Below are positions 44,129 to 56,243 of a DNA stretch of 64,000 nt, one piece after another. Below the pieces are notes generated by a model. The model was not told where the DNA came from. It did not search any database and saw only the letters and a program-made list of their open reading frames with translations. Position numbers and translations under genes: made by a program. How positions within the stretch are numbered: the stretch's first letter is position 1; each line of letters begins with the position of its first letter. The stretch is from Parus major (taxonomy: Eukaryota; Chordata; Aves; Passeriformes; Paridae). The stretch is taken from NCBI RefSeq assembly GCF_001522545.3, contig NC_031769.1, forward strand, positions 2,199,006-2,263,005. The letters run 5' to 3'.

Positions 44129-44395
44129 CTGTGCCTGTCCTTTTCAAACAAGCCCTGGAGAACACGGATATGGAAGAAGGGAAATCCGTCTCCTTGCGCT
44201 GTGAACTCACAAAAGCCGATGCCACCGTGGTGTGGAAGAAGGGAGAAGCCACGCTCCAGGCAAGTGCCAAATATGAAATGAAGCAGAAGGGGACAGTGGC
44301 AGAGCTGGTGATTCATAATGCAGAGCCAGAAGATGCGGGAAGATACACCTGTGACACTGGAGACCAGCAGACCACAGCCCAAGTCAAAATCCATG
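44129..44395 (+). CDS. OBSCN: Obscurin exon, Ig27 (ALP-type block)
   Basis: A-VPVLFKQALENTDMEEGK opens an 89-residue domain with LRCELTKADATVVWKKGE and RYTCDTGDQQTT. Only one Cys is present in the F strand (CDTG). The donor GTAGGA is the last in this direction with G at +5 before a run of fifteen without it. The 598-bp intron following shows nothing I recognise. Confidence 0.95.
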
Positions 44396-44993
44396 GTAGG
44401 AATGAGACACCTGCTTGTGACCATTTGTTGTTGTTCTTGCTGTGTCCCCTGGACGCTTTCAGAGAGTGTTCAGGAGAACAGGGATCAGCACAAACACAAG
44501 GCAGCTCTGGGTGCATCATGTTCTTCGTTTTCTGGGATGGTAATTTCATGCTAAAATATATCAATCAAAGGCACCTGATAAAGTCATTTATTTTCTTTCC
44601 TATTAAATGTCTCTTGTGCTTTGGATAGAGGTGACTGTCCAAGCTCTAAGATGTAAGAAGGGTCTCAGCTACACATTTTATGAAAGAATATTCCATTTTT
44701 CTCTCCACTTTCTCAACAAGTTTTTGCATGTCTGTGACCAACAACTTTGGGCAGCAGAAGGGTAATTATTTTGATGTTCTAATTATTAGGAAATAATTGT
44801 TCTTTTTTTCATTTGGTCCAAAACTCTTGCTGCTGCTGTAAATATCAGCAGACTCCTGGAGGTGCAGGTAGGTCAGAGCTTCTTTGCTGTGTGTGCCGAG
44901 AAGATTTGAATTTGTTTTGGCTTTAAGTCCCGTGTGAGGTCACCAGGTGGTGACGATGCGCCTGAAGTAAACTGAGAATGCTTCACTCCTCAG

Positions 44994-45257
44994 CTGTGTC
45001 CGTGCTCTTCAAGGAAGAGCTGAAGCCTGTGGAAGCTGTGGAAGGTGGGACAGCCACCCTGCGATGCCAGCTGGGCACAGAGGCCCCTGTGGAGTGGAGG
45101 AAGGGGCAAACTCTTCTCCGGGCGAGTAGCAAGTACAAGATGAGGCAGGAGGGCACCGTGGCCGAGCTGCTGATCCATGACCTGGAGCCAAAGGATGCTG
45201 GAGACTATTCATGTCTAGTGGGGAACCAAAAAACCACAGCAGCCTTGTCAGTGAATG
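44994..45257 (+). CDS. OBSCN: Obscurin exon, Ig28 (ALP-type block)
   Basis: A-VSVLFKEELKPVEAVEGG starts an 88-residue domain with LRCQLGTEAPVEWRKGQ and DYSCLVGNQKTT. It is one residue shorter than Ig26-27 because the loop before APVEW has one residue fewer, a variant found in many later copies. Donor GTAAAA, the first of the run without +5 G. The 537-bp intron holds no named element. Confidence 0.95.
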
Positions 45258-45794
45258 GTAAAAAGGCAGAAATAACCTGTGAAACTCTGGAATGTTTTTG
45301 TCCACCTCTTTCCTTCTCCTCTCTGTACGTTCCCTCACAACAGCTTCCTTCATGTCCTGCTTCCACTGCTTTCTTCTACCCACTTTTTCATGTCACTCCT
45401 GTCCCCAGTCCCCATTTCATCATACCCCATGTTGGATGTGTGTATGTGTTCTCACCTTCCCCCAAGTGAAGGATGTGATCCTGCACGTGTGCTTTCCTGA
45501 ATCACCATGGAATCCTAAGATTCTTTGGGATTTTCTGTTTCAGAGGGTTCATCATGTGTAATGATGAGAATGAGTTTGTCTCCCTTGATGCATGATCTCA
45601 GCCAAGATCATGGTTTTGTTGACTCCCACAGAACAATTTACTAAAGAATTCCTTTTACCATCCAAGAAAAAAAGACAGGATGCGTTTAAGGATAAGGGTG
45701 TTGGAGTAAGGCTTAGGTAGACACACAATTGATCACGATTCAGCCTCTGAGTGGGGTCTAGGGTGGCAATCCATTTCCATTCTGCATCTCTCAG

Positions 45795-46061
45795 CCCTGC
45801 CAGTCCGTTTCAAGCAAGAGCTGAGGAACGAGGAGGCCACGGAGAGCGGGACAGCGACGCTGCAGTGCGAGTTGAGCCGGCCAGGAGGCTCCATCCAGTG
45901 GAGGAAGGACGGGAAGGTGCTGATCCCAAACGGGAAATACAAAATGAGGCGGGAAGGGCGCTTTGTTGAGCTGGTTATCCAAGACCTGGACCTGACGGAT
46001 GCTGGGAGCTACACCTGCGTGTGTGGAGAGCAGGAGAGCACAGCTGCTTTGAGAGTGAATG
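45795..46061 (+). CDS. OBSCN: Obscurin exon, Ig29 (first CVCG domain)
   Basis: A-LPVRFKQELRNEEATESG begins an 89-residue domain with LQCELSRPGGSIQWRKDG, KYKMRREGRFVEL and SYTCVCGEQEST. It is the first of fourteen domains carrying C-x-C in the F strand. Codon use is notably GC-rich here (GCGAGTTGAGCCGGCC). Acceptor ATCTCTCAG; donor GTAACC. The next intron has 348 bp and no recognisable element. Confidence 0.95.
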
Positions 46062-46409
46062 GTAACCCTCCTACCCACATTTCTCTTTAAACCCCAAATG
46101 TAGCAGTTTTGGCAGCATTTCCTGGTCAGCCAGAGCTTGCTCAGTGTGATTTCTTAGGGGTTTCATGTTCTTGGCTCTGTAGTGCCAGAGGGTCACTCTA
46201 TGGGAGAATATTCCCTTGTGCCTTTTTATCTTGAGGCAGCACCTGTATGTTATCTATTGTTTAATTTATTTCTCTCACCTCTAGGAGGTTTTACCCCCTT
46301 TTTCAGTTGTACCCACCTAGAAACAGAGCGTTTTTGGTTGGGTGTACACACTGCAGCCCAGTAACTCCAGTTCATTTCATTCATTCTCTGTTGGTATTGC
46401 ATCCTTCAG

Positions 46410-46673
46410 CCTTGCCTATCCTCTTCCAAGAAGAATTGACGAACAAGGAAGCTACAGAGGGGGAGGCAGTCACTCTGCACTGCAAACTGAGCAAATCAGC
46501 CCCAGTTGAGTGGAAAAAAGGCAGTATGGTGCTCAAGCCAAGTGAAAAGTACAAAATAGAGCAGGAAGGTCCCATTGTGGAGCTGACAATCCAGGATTTG
46601 GATTTGGGAGACGCTGGGGATTACAGCTGTGTGTGTGGAGACCGACAGACTACAGCTGCTCTGGCAGTAAATG
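46410..46673 (+). CDS. OBSCN: Obscurin exon, Ig30 (CVCG type)
   Basis: A-LPILFQEELTNKEATEGE starts an 88-residue domain with LHCKLSKSAPVEWKKGS, KYKIEQEGPIVEL and DYSCVCGDRQTT. The acceptor region TTGCATCCTTCAG is nearly repeated before Ig37, Ig40 and Ig41. Donor GTAAAA. The 929-bp intron after it is pyrimidine-rich at its start and otherwise featureless to me. Confidence 0.95.
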
Positions 46674-47602
46674 GTAAAAAAGAAATTCTCAGCGTGTGTT
46701 CCAAGTCAGCCTGTGCAATTCCAAGATCTCTTCGTCTCCTACTTCTGCTTCCTCTGATCCCTGTGTACTTCCAATCCTCCTTTCTGCTGATTAATTTTCC
46801 TATCCTTTCTTCCCTCTCTCTCTTTTTCTCCTTTCACCTGATGCCCCCTTGAAATGCTTCCAAGGTGCTGTAGTCAAAAGACAAGTGGAGAACAGGTTCC
46901 CAACTCAACACAACCTCCCTAGTCCAGATTAGCTTCTTCTTTAGAAGTTTTCCCATAGGAACTGACCTAAAAGTGGGAATAATATTTATTTTTTGTGATT
47001 TAGACTGTGGCACTTGTTGCTTCTAAGAGGAACAAGTTTTCATCCATGTATGCTACACAAGGACAATCTTAATAAAAAATAGGCTTTTTATGCTCCTGCT
47101 ATTCCCAGCTCTTTTTTTATCAATTTTGGCTTAATAATTCCCAAACAAGTACTTTATTTCTGCAAAAAACTGACAGCATGTTTGCAACTGCTCTGCTTTA
47201 AGGGACTCTTATTTATAAAAATTCAGACAGTGCCATGGATCAGGCCCTTCTGTAGAACTCCTGCTTTCCTCAGGGGAAACAAAATGCTCTGTGTCTCATA
47301 TTGAAATACAATCTCTAATTTTGTGTCTTTGATTTTGTGGCGTATAAAGTAAAGGGTGGTTGGCTTGCCAACTAATTTACAGATTGACTTGATTTTACAG
47401 AAAGTTTTAAAGTGTGAGGACTGAAAAAAAAAATTAGACTGAATGATCTTCTGAAGGGTTAGAGGCTGGAGTAAAATTTGTGGAGGAACTAAATCTGGGA
47501 AGAGACCAAGAAGGTCTGGTGGCTCCAGGGAGATAAGAGAGGGATTAAGTCATGGATTCAGGCTTTCCCAGGGTTGATGCCATGTCCGTGTTTGCTCTGC
47601 AG

Positions 47603-47869
47603 TCCTGCCTGCTCTTTTCACCAAGGGACTCATGGACAAAGAAGCCACCGAGGGTAAAAGTGTCTCCCTGCACTGCGAGCTGAACAAGGCTGCTGCTAAC
47701 GTGGAGTGGAGGAAGGGGCTCAAGACCCTCAAGCCAAGTGAAAAATACAAAATGAAGCGGGAAGGTGTCGTGGCTGAGCTTATAATCCAAAATCTAGGCA
47801 CGGCGGATGCTGGGAATTATTCCTGTGTGTGTGGAGACCAGCAGACCATGGCAGTTTTAACAGTTCATG
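47603..47869 (+). CDS. OBSCN: Obscurin exon, Ig31 (CVCG type)
   Basis: V-LPALFTKGLMDKEATEGK opens an 89-residue domain with LHCELNKAAANVEWRKGL, KYKMKREGVVAEL and NYSCVCGDQQTM. Its junction residue is Val (G|TC) where most of the block has Ala (G|CC or G|CT). Acceptor GCTCTGCAG; donor GTAAAA. The 1.04-kb intron holds a pair of small hairpins in its middle part. Confidence 0.95.
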
Positions 47870-48448
47870 GTAAAACAAACAAAACTAGGCACATCCTGAA
47901 AGTAACTCCCCTGATTTCTCTCTTCCTTTGGAGAGACCCTTGGATACACTCCCATCTCCTTCTCCAGCCAGACTTTTATCCACAGCTCACTGATGCCACT
48001 GAAATGTGTCCATTGGCATCGGTGCAGCTGGAATTTGTGGCACAAGAGGGATATCGGTGTCCAAGCCCAGACTAAGGCAGCCAGGGTTGCTGCCACTCTT
48101 TTAATTAGGGGCCATCGTTTTGCTTTCCCCTTGAAAGGTCCTTTATTTGACTTCCCATTATGCTCAAGACAAAAATGGGTTTGCTTCAAAGGGATTATGT
48201 CTGAGGGATTTTAATCCCAAAAGGTTAGGTTATTCCATGGAATCTTAGGCCCATATTCCATTCCTGAGACAACAAAGTGCTTTTATACTTACAGCCCAGT
48301 TGTCATGGAATTCAGTTGGTGTTCTGTGTAAAGCCCAGAATTTCTAAAGGACAACCATTCTCAGGGAGAACTTTGATTTTTACTGAACCTGACATCTTTG
48401 AAAGGGTATGTCAGTTCAGGAGAAAATGCTTGTTTTCCCACCATGTAT

Positions 48449-48512
48449 TGAAATGAACAATTTCATTTCAAACTGACATTTAAAATGAAACTCCAGTGTT
48501 TCATTTTTAAAT
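48449..48512. repeat. Two adjacent AT-rich hairpins
   Basis: GAAATGAACAATTTCATTTC (8-bp stem) is followed within 15 bases by AAAATGAAAC-TCCAGT-GTTTCATTTT, a 10-bp perfect stem. Both share the TTTCATTT motif. They lie in the Ig31-Ig32 intron and match no element I can name. Confidence 0.75.
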
Positions 48513-48913
48513 TTTTTTTTAATGTAAAATGTCTCTTTGTTTGCTTAACAGGAAACATCCTCCTGTTGTGGTTTATAATGTCACAAAAGAAAACCATTTT
48601 CTTTCCAGAAATTTCAAATTGGTGTTTTGTTCTTATTGACTGAAATTTCACAGGGGAAAAAAATGGTGTTTCAAGCTCTATTTGCATTGATTTGTGACTC
48701 TAAGTACATGTAAAATACCTCTATGCATTACTGCAAACATTAAATCCTCTCCTGGTGATGACATTTCTTTCCCAACGCTGATTCATGGAGACACATGAGA
48801 ATCTCTGTTCTTGTGTTGATAAATCAGTTCAAGATAAGAGGGAGAAGGAAACTTAAACCTAATTTTAACTCTTTGGAGCACTACATCTCACTGCTGATAT
48901 TGCTGTCCTTCAG

Positions 48914-49180
48914 CTTTGCCTGCATTTTTCAAGGAAGGGTTGAAGAACAGGGAAGCCACGGACGGTTCAACAGCCACTCTGCGCTGCGAGCTGAGCAAGG
49001 TCGGCGTCCCAGTGGAGTGGAAAAAAGGGGAAAAGGCACTCAAACCAAGTGAAAAGTACAGGATGAGACAGGAAGATACAGCTGCAGAGCTGCTGATCCG
49101 AGATCTGGAGGTGGAAGATACGGGAGAATACACCTGTGTGTGTGGAGATCAGAAGACCTCGGCTGTCTTGACAGTCCATG
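48914..49180 (+). CDS. OBSCN: Obscurin exon, Ig32 (CVCG type)
   Basis: A-LPAFFKEGLKNREATDGS begins an 89-residue domain with LRCELSKVGVPVEWKKGE, KYRMRQEDTAAEL and EYTCVCGDQKTS. Acceptor GTCCTTCAG; donor GTAAAA. The intron to Ig33 has 1.27 kb and carries no repeat I recognise. Confidence 0.95.
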
Positions 49181-50451
49181 GTAAAAAAGCTGCTCTCCCT
49201 TGGGATAAAAGTACCTCAAGGACATCCCTTTTCTCTCTCTCTCCTTCCCACTTGCTTTGGTGTTTTGATTCTGCAGCATTTTCTTGGCTTGCTGGTGCTG
49301 TTTCTTCTCCCAGTGTCTGTCAGTTTGAAACTGATGGCTTTATATCAGAGTAAAGAAAAGCTGTGAGAATTTCCCATCTCAAAGAGCAGGAGTGAGCAGA
49401 CCTCCAGCAGAAGATCGTTCTCTTTGTGAGAGGGGTTTCTCTTTGTGTCTCCCTGGCATCAGTGGATTTTCATTCTTAACCTGAAGGAAAGTTCTTGAAA
49501 TCTGCTGAGCTCAGTCAGTGAGAGGTTTTTCCATTCAGGAATGGGTGACCACCCTCCTCTTGTGCAGCATTCTGGTATATTCTGCTGAGGAGATGGTACT
49601 TAAATAAACCCCCATCCCTCAGCATTATTCTGCTGGTCCTGACTTAGGGAATAACAGGGGAAATTTTGCTCCTGGCTTTGCCATGGTGAATGGTGATGAG
49701 CTCTGGTTGCCCCTCAGAAGGAGCAGTTCATGTACAGCTCCCAAAGAGGGAGTAACAGCTTTTATTTAAGATATCTCTTATGGATAAAAACCTCCCAAGG
49801 ACTGGGGGAAATTGAGGAGGCAAAATTATTCTCCCAGATTTTGTGCACGTTTTTCCTTCACCTTCTTTCTCCCAGCTGGAGGAATTCCTGTTTCTCCCCT
49901 CTTTTGATCTATCATTTTCATCCCTATGCAAGTCACTTCCATTTTGTTTTAATGGCACATCATTAGACAACTTGTTGAATGCTGCTAAAATAACCTGTAA
50001 TCCTGATATTAGTGTCATTGTGTCCTTGGAAATTTTAGGTTAAAGGTGCACCTGAGGCTGTATTACTATTTTATTTTTTTTCTGAACCACAAATACAAAT
50101 GATGATGTTAGGAAAGGCAGGGATCTCCAGCAGTGCTGTCACCCTGGCTGATGACTTTTAATCAAAATTCAGGTCATTAATGTTCAAGATAGATTATTTC
50201 AGAGTGAAATAGGTATTGAGGAGTATTGGAATCAGCTGTGAAGTAGTGAATATGAGCAAGTTAATGTTAGAAGCAGGTCTTGGTGGAAATAATCCTGCTG
50301 GGATCCTGTGGTAGTTTTCTATTAGAGGCAGCATTCCAGACTGATTTGTTGTCTTGTGACAGTGAAGGACTGGCCACAGGACCCAGTCCTGAGTTCCCCA
50401 AGGTCTGGTTAATGGTTTTGATGTCCTTTCTGTTTATATTACACCCCATAG

Positions 50452-50715
50452 CTCTGCCTGCACAGTTCAAAAGAGATCTTGTCAATGTGGAAGGCACAGA
50501 AAACAGGACGGCAGTTCTGCAGTGTGAGCTGAGCAAACCCGCCCCGGTGGAGTGGAGGAGGGGGCAGGAGGTGCTCAGACCTAGTGAAAAATACAAAATG
50601 AGGCTGAAGGACACCACGGCTGAGCTGACAATCCACAGCCTGGAGGAAGGAGATGCAGGAGATTACACCTGTGTGTGTGGAGACAAGACCACCACAGCTT
50701 CCCTGACAGTGCATG
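50452..50715 (+). CDS. OBSCN: Obscurin exon, Ig33 (CVCG type)
   Basis: A-LPAQFKRDLVNVEGTENR starts an 88-residue domain with LQCELSKPAPVEWRRGQ, KYKMRLKDTTAEL and DYTCVCGDKTTT. The NVEGTEN stretch is shared only with Ig34, so these two look like sister copies. Acceptor CACCCCATAG, with A before the AG dinucleotide; donor GTAAAA. The 847-bp intron contains one copy of a duplicated intron segment. Confidence 0.95.
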
Positions 50716-51232
50716 GTAAAACATCTGGGTTAAGAGGAATTTTCTGTGTCGTCATCTGTGATTCCTCCTGGGGGATCACAATCTGCTCTTAGTCCCTTCT
50801 GTTATTTTTAAATGTTATGGCAGCTGTTCCAACCACTGGGAATATCTTCCACTGAAAGTTCTTCCTTTGGGACTGGTAAACAGCATCACAGAGCCTTTTC
50901 AGTCCCTGCTCTTCCTTGCTGGAATTTGGAAGTGGAAAATGAAAAGCTTGATGAAGTCAGAAATAGCACTTTGGAATATTTTCACCCATTTGTTTCTTTA
51001 GGGCGTATCACTGAGATTTCTCTTGGTTCTCTTGGATGAATTTGAAAAGTGATGAAATTCTAATTTTCAACTACATGGTGTTCATTTTAATTCTTAATCT
51101 GGTTTGGAGAAAGAGCTGTGCATAGTTCCTTGAAATCTTGGGATCAGCTTTCTGTTGTTCTATCTTAAAATGCCTTTAAAGCATACCTCCCAGTACTGAT
51201 ATTATATAGATTTCCAAATCACAGAGAGTTGA

Positions 51233-51377
51233 GGGGTTGAGACTGGTGTGGTTCTCCGTATCATGCCATGTCTCATATCATAAAAAACCCCCTCTGATTT
51301 ATGAATAAAGTGTTTTCCATCTGTCCAAACTCATTCTTTTATGGTTCTCAGAGTTGTTATAAATCAACACTGATTTC
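51233..51377 (+). repeat. Duplicated intron segment, copy 1
   Basis: GTTGAGACTGGTGTGGTTC, then ACCATAAAA-like and CCTCTGATTTATGAATAAAG, CTTTCCATCTGTCCAAA-like and TTATGGTTCTCAGAGTTG align in order with 52446-52588. The copies lie about 1.2 kb apart in consecutive introns (before Ig34 and before Ig35). Confidence 0.85.
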
Positions 51378-51562
51378 CAAGTCATTGTGAGATGCTGAAT
51401 GTGGTGTCTTGCAAAGCACAAGTCAGGGATGCCCCTGAAATCGTCCTTTGCTCTCAGTTTCTGTACATTCTAAAGCATTTTAAAGTGTTTTAATCCAGTG
51501 GAGCAGTAAAGACACGGTGTTTGCTCAATTTTAAAGTGCTCTCTTTCACCTGTGATCTTCAG

Positions 51563-51829
51563 CCCTCCCTCCCCACTTTAAGAAAGAGCTGAAGAACGTG
51601 GAAGGCACAGAAAACGGCACGGCCACTTTCTGCTGTGAGCTGAGCAAAGCTGGAGCTGCCGTGGCGTGGAGGAAAGGAGACAAAACCCTGGGGATAAGTG
51701 ACAAGTTCACCATGAGATGCCAGGGCACGGTGGCAGAGCTGCTGATCCGGGATTTGGTCCTGGCAGATGCTGGAGATTACACGTGCTCTTGTGGAGAGCA
51801 GGAAACCACGGCTGCGCTCAAAGTGAATG
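51563..51829 (+). CDS. OBSCN: Obscurin exon, Ig34 (CSCG variant)
   Basis: A-LPPHFKKELKNVEGTENG opens an 89-residue domain with a double Cys in the B strand (FCCELSKAGA), AVAWRKGD, and DYTCSCGEQETT in the F strand. A further Cys lies in the middle (TMRCQGT). With six Cys it is the most Cys-rich domain of the block. Acceptor GATCTTCAG; donor GTAAAA followed by an A-run. The intron downstream (858 bp) has the second copy of the duplicated segment and a weak CR1-like trace near 52257. Confidence 0.95.
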
Positions 51830-52445
51830 GTAAAAAAAAACAATTAAAAAAACCAAAAAAGCATAATAAATTAGAGATGTTTTTCAAAGAGCTTTTTTAA
51901 AAATTTTTGTTTTAAGAATGTAGGAGTGTCAGCTTTGAAGGTGCAGCCCTGTTTCTGTTGAGTTCAGCATTATCTGGTTGGAAATGGGAATTTTGGTCAG
52001 TGTCAGGTGCAGGTTGGACATTCATGATAAATATTTCAGATATTCATCTTGATGTTAACTCATTTTTTTTGATACTTATGTTCTGCAGTAGGTGCTGAGA
52101 AATAGAAAATCACATTATTGTGATGTTGATTGTAAAGATGTCGCAGTCCTAAAGTTGAGAAGATTTGTTGATGAGATATTTTTGAGACAGTTATCAGTGT
52201 TTCAGTATAATTTGATGGTCAAGCTCTGCTAGACCTCTGTGAGGTGAAATTATAGATTAGTTTGGGTTGGAAATGACCTTTTAAAGGTCCCTGATGGAAA
52301 AGTGAAGCTGATGGCTCAGATATAGGTTCATTTATGAACTTTTCCAGTAAGAATTTAGAATTTTTCATGGAATTTAGATGCTCTGGTTAGGCTTGATTTT
52401 CCATTCTAGCAGGCAATATCCAAGGTAGGTCTCATGTAGGTCTGA

Positions 52446-52588
52446 AGTTGAGACTGATGTGATTCTTCACTTCACACCATGGACTTCACCATAAAAAAAC
52501 CTCTCTGGCTTATGAACGAGGTGCTTTCCATCTTTCCAAAGCCTCTTTCTCATGGTTCTCAGGGTGGTCACCAATCCCGATGGATTTG
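52446..52588 (+). repeat. Duplicated intron segment, copy 2
   Basis: GTTGAGACTGATGTGATTC, CACCATAAAAAAACCTCTC, GGCTTATGAACGAGGTGC, TTTCCATCTTTCCAAAGC and CATGGTTCTCAGGGTGG parallel copy 1 at 51233-51377, with roughly one difference in five bases by eye. Confidence 0.85.
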
Positions 52589-52687
52589 ATTAGGATTTGA
52601 TTTATCACTTGTGGTTGTCAGCCCACGTGAAGTGGTGACTTGAGTTGCTGCCATGGTCCCACATTCTGCTCCTTTTGAACCCCCCAG

Positions 52688-52951
52688 CCCTGCCTGTGCA
52701 CTTCCAGAAGGAGATGAGGGATGAAGAAGCCACAGAAGGTACAACAGCCACTCTCCAGTGTGAGCTGTCCAGAGCTGCCTCCGTGGAGTGGAGAAAGAAA
52801 CACAAAGTGCTCAAACCGAGTGAAAAATACACAATGAGGCAGGAGGGCACCTCAGCCCAGCTGCTGATCCATGCTCTGGAGGTCAGGGATGCTGGGGAAT
52901 ACTCCTGTGTGTGTGGCGAGGAGAAGACGACGGCGGCACTGACAGTGCACG
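52688..52951 (+). CDS. OBSCN: Obscurin exon, Ig35 (CVCG type)
   Basis: A-LPVHFQKEMRDEEATEGT begins an 88-residue domain with LQCELSRAASVEWRKKH, KYTMRQEGTSAQL and EYSCVCGEEKTT. Acceptor CCCCCCAG; donor GTAAAG. The 3.0-kb intron after it is the longest inside the CVCG block. I see an AT-rich tract near 54.4 kb and a possible very old CR1 piece near 54.1-54.3 kb, nothing more. Confidence 0.95.
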
Positions 52952-54354
52952 GTAAAGAGCACAGGAAAGGGACCTTTTTGGGTGGTGTTTGTCCCTCCTC
53001 CTCTGGAAGCCTCAGTACTGACACACAGCGAGTTCTTTCTCTAATCTTGCCATCATTAATTCTGTTCATAACAGACTTTCTTCTTTTTATTGTGGTTTTT
53101 GTATAATTCTAACCGCCAGTGCAGTTCTATTGATTTTATTAACGTTTTCCTTGTTTATTCCCCTTGTTGGTGCAGGGCTGTATTTCTTTGTACCACACCA
53201 AAGGCTGAAGGATGTCACAGATTTGCTTTTTTATTCTGTTTTACTCACTTTTGACTTGAACCTAGACAGATGGAGCAGCAGGAACATCCACAGCTCTTTA
53301 AAAGAACAATTTTATTTCAGTTTGCATAAGGATTTGACAAGTAGTTTTCAATAATAAAAAGAAAATTCGGTTCAGTGTAATTTTCTTTGTAACTCTGACC
53401 AAGAATAATGTTGATTTTTGTTCAGGTATTACAGAATACACAGCATTAGAGTAGGAGAATATTTCAGAATTCTCAGCAAAATTCATCTCCAAACTTCTCC
53501 TGGAAAAGAGGGAAACTTTATTTTCACTATTAACATGGGACAGTCAGAAGTAGTTTCAGTCTCTTTCTCACCTGGAAATCCAGTAGGTCTGAATTCAGGA
53601 AGTTGATTTCTTTGCTTTTCTGCCCATCTCTGTATTTGCCAATAAAAGAAGGATTGCTTCAGTCTTGAACCTTCAATTTAACCATGAAAAATAGAATTGG
53701 ACTTGTACAGGTCAGTCCATCCTTGCTCCCCTAGTCACCATCATTACTGCCAGAAAGTTCTTTATTTCAGCTGAAGTCTATCTTGAACTGGCTTAAGGAA
53801 TTGATTCCTATAGAAACAGAGAAATATTTCTATAAAATTTAAACCAAGAAGTAATGGGATGCTCCAAATTACACATCTCAGTTATGAGGGTTTATTTGCA
53901 TCAGGCTTGAACTTTTGGACTTGAATTTGCTTCACAAAATGTTATATCCCCAAATCCCTCATTTCAGATCTTTTATTTGTGTTGTTGAATGTTCCTAAAT
54001 ATTTTCCATCTGGTCTTGCTGAATTGCAGACTTTTTTATCACCACTAATTCAAACAAATCTATATCTTGACCCAGTTTAAAGATGTGTTTTCACCCTTTC
54101 TCTTTCCCCACATTGAGATCATCTTCAAAATCAGTGAAACTTTTCATTCCATTGTCCAAGTCACTACAGAAAATTCTGAATAATCCTGAACTGAGAGTAG
54201 TGAGAAACTCTGCTCAACTCATTCTTTCATTGTGAGCACAACCCCCAGCTCAATATCCTGTAACTGTGGTTCTCAGATTAGTAGCACTTTCCTTCTGTAA
54301 TTCTACCTATATCTAAGTTAAAGTTAAAACTTTACTAAAATAATAATGTAGAAC

Positions 54355-54463
54355 ATAAAATGTGTCTTATAGTAAAAATATAAAAAATTAAAAATATATA
54401 TAAAATATATAAAATATAAAAATTATATAAAATTATCAAAAATATAGAAAATAAATATAAAAT
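54355..54463. repeat. AT-rich low-complexity tract
   Basis: Repeated AAAATATA, AAAATTATATAA and AAATATAAAATG units without a strict period lie in the Ig35-Ig36 intron. Confidence 0.85.
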
Positions 54464-55979
54464 GCAGCTTAATCTATACCAAGAAAAAATTACCTTGGTC
54501 CACTCCTTCATGAGGAGAAAAGCTCTTGGCATATCTGAATTTTTTAAATAATTAAATTGAGGAGGCCACAATTCCTTGGATCCTCTCTCTGCTCTCTCTC
54601 TTTTTCTGACAAGCATTATGAATGGGATTCAGCTTCAAGACTGAGGAGTATTCCTAAATTCCATTTGTATCAGTGGAGATCTATCAAACTCAGACCATGG
54701 TGATCAGAGGGAGCTCCAGCTCATTTTAAAGCAGATATTTACATTTGGAGCTCTATCAGCTCCACTGACTTTATATAAGTGATTTTTCTTTCTTTACTCT
54801 CTGGGATTTTAGAATCTCAGCCAGAACTAAGTGTGTATATTTCAATCTGAAATGTATTTTTCATCTCTTAGTTCCTGTTTTTTTGCATACTTGACAAACA
54901 TCAGCCACTCTCTTTGATTTCTCCAGTGTCACTGTCAGTGTCTGAAATTGGTTGTGCCTGCACCTTAAGACTTCCAGGACAAATTTCATCACACCAAATT
55001 ACTATAGAATATATTAATTTAAATATTCTCTAATCCCCTTTTTTTTCCCCTTTTCCAAGCCAGAATTTCTGTTACTTCCTTAATTAAAACTAACATTTAA
55101 TAGAAATGAAGAAGAATTAATTAAACACTTCAGCTTTTCCCATGTCCACTCATCACCAACTTACATTCCTGAAAGAGAGGCAGATCAACATCTCCCTTGC
55201 TGCTTTCCTTCTGCATTAATGCTGCATTAATGTCTGCACAATTATCCTCCACATCCTTATTTTCAATTATTTCTTTCTTGCTGTTCAGGGTCAGGAATTG
55301 GAGACCATCCTCTCAATCTCTTTCTTAGCTATTTTATATCCAAATATAGTTCCCTTAGTGGATGTCATCCCATCTGATTGCTTCCACATATTGCTACATT
55401 TCCATCCATTTTTATGGTCTGAATAATCCTGTTTGTTGTTCCAAAAGGGATGAGGTGTCAGGAAGCACTTGAACTTCCTCGGGTGAGGGATTTATGGCAG
55501 ATTTCTGCAGTGGCTGCATCATCCTTCCCTTTCCTTTTTATTCCTACCCAAGCACTTTCAGGATCTCTCTCTGATTCTGCTCTTCAGTTTTATCTTAACT
55601 CTGGGCTAGGACTGAAGGCATCCTTAAAATGTGAATTAAAAGGTTTTAACTTGTTCCTTTAGCTTTTTTCCTGATCCTGGGTGTAACCTGTTGTATTAAC
55701 TTTCTAGGCTGGGTTATACTGAGAAAGTTGCAGTTTTAACCATACATGAAGTTTCCATATTTCTGCTGTTTATTTTCCATGCATCTCTAAACCAATCAGC
55801 AAATTTATTTAATATTTGCTGATAGAAATGACAAGAGCCTTTTTGTCTGTGATACAAATCAGCACCTTCCTTCTGTGAGATGATCCTCACGTAACCAGGC
55901 ATTAAACACTGGTGAACATCAATTATTTTGGTGGTCAGGAGCTGCTTGCCATGAAAACCTTTGCTGCTCTGTTTCTCAG

Positions 55980-56243
55980 CCCTTCCTGCTCTGTTCAAAG
56001 AAGAGTTAAGAGATGAGGAGGCCAAGGAGGGTGAAGCAGTCACTCTGCGTTGTGAGCTGACCAAACCTGCCCCAGTGGAGTGGAAAAAGGGACACACAGC
56101 CCTCAAACCCAGCGAGAAATACAAAATGAGGCAGAAGGATGTCACTGCAGAGCTGGTGATCCACAGCCTGACGGAGAGCGATGCTGGGGATTACACCTGT
56201 GTGTGTGGGGAGGAGCAGTCCACAGCCTCCTTGGCAGTACATG
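55980..56243 (+). CDS. OBSCN: Obscurin exon, Ig36 (CVCG type)
   Basis: A-LPALFKEELRDEEAKEGE starts an 88-residue domain that is close to the block's consensus: Cys25 (LRCELTKPAPVEW), Trp35, KYKMRQKDVTAEL, and Tyr72-Cys74-Val-Cys76 (DYTCVCGEEQST). Acceptor TTTCTCAG; donor GTAATG. The next intron is only 297 bp and contains nothing I recognise. Confidence 0.96.

Noticed and set aside
45009..45383. 124-codon antisense open frame over Ig28
   Set aside because: Antisense frames of similar length lie opposite most of the Ig exons because of their codon bias; no domain or other support.
52257..52290. CR1 trace (TTTGGGTTGGAAATGACC)
   Set aside because: It is only about 30 bp long and could be chance or a very old terminal fragment.
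54080..54270. Ancient CR1 piece (CATTGTCCAAGTCACTACAG region)
   Set aside because: The wording resembles the CR1 region upstream of the 3' end, but it is too diverged to list as a feature.
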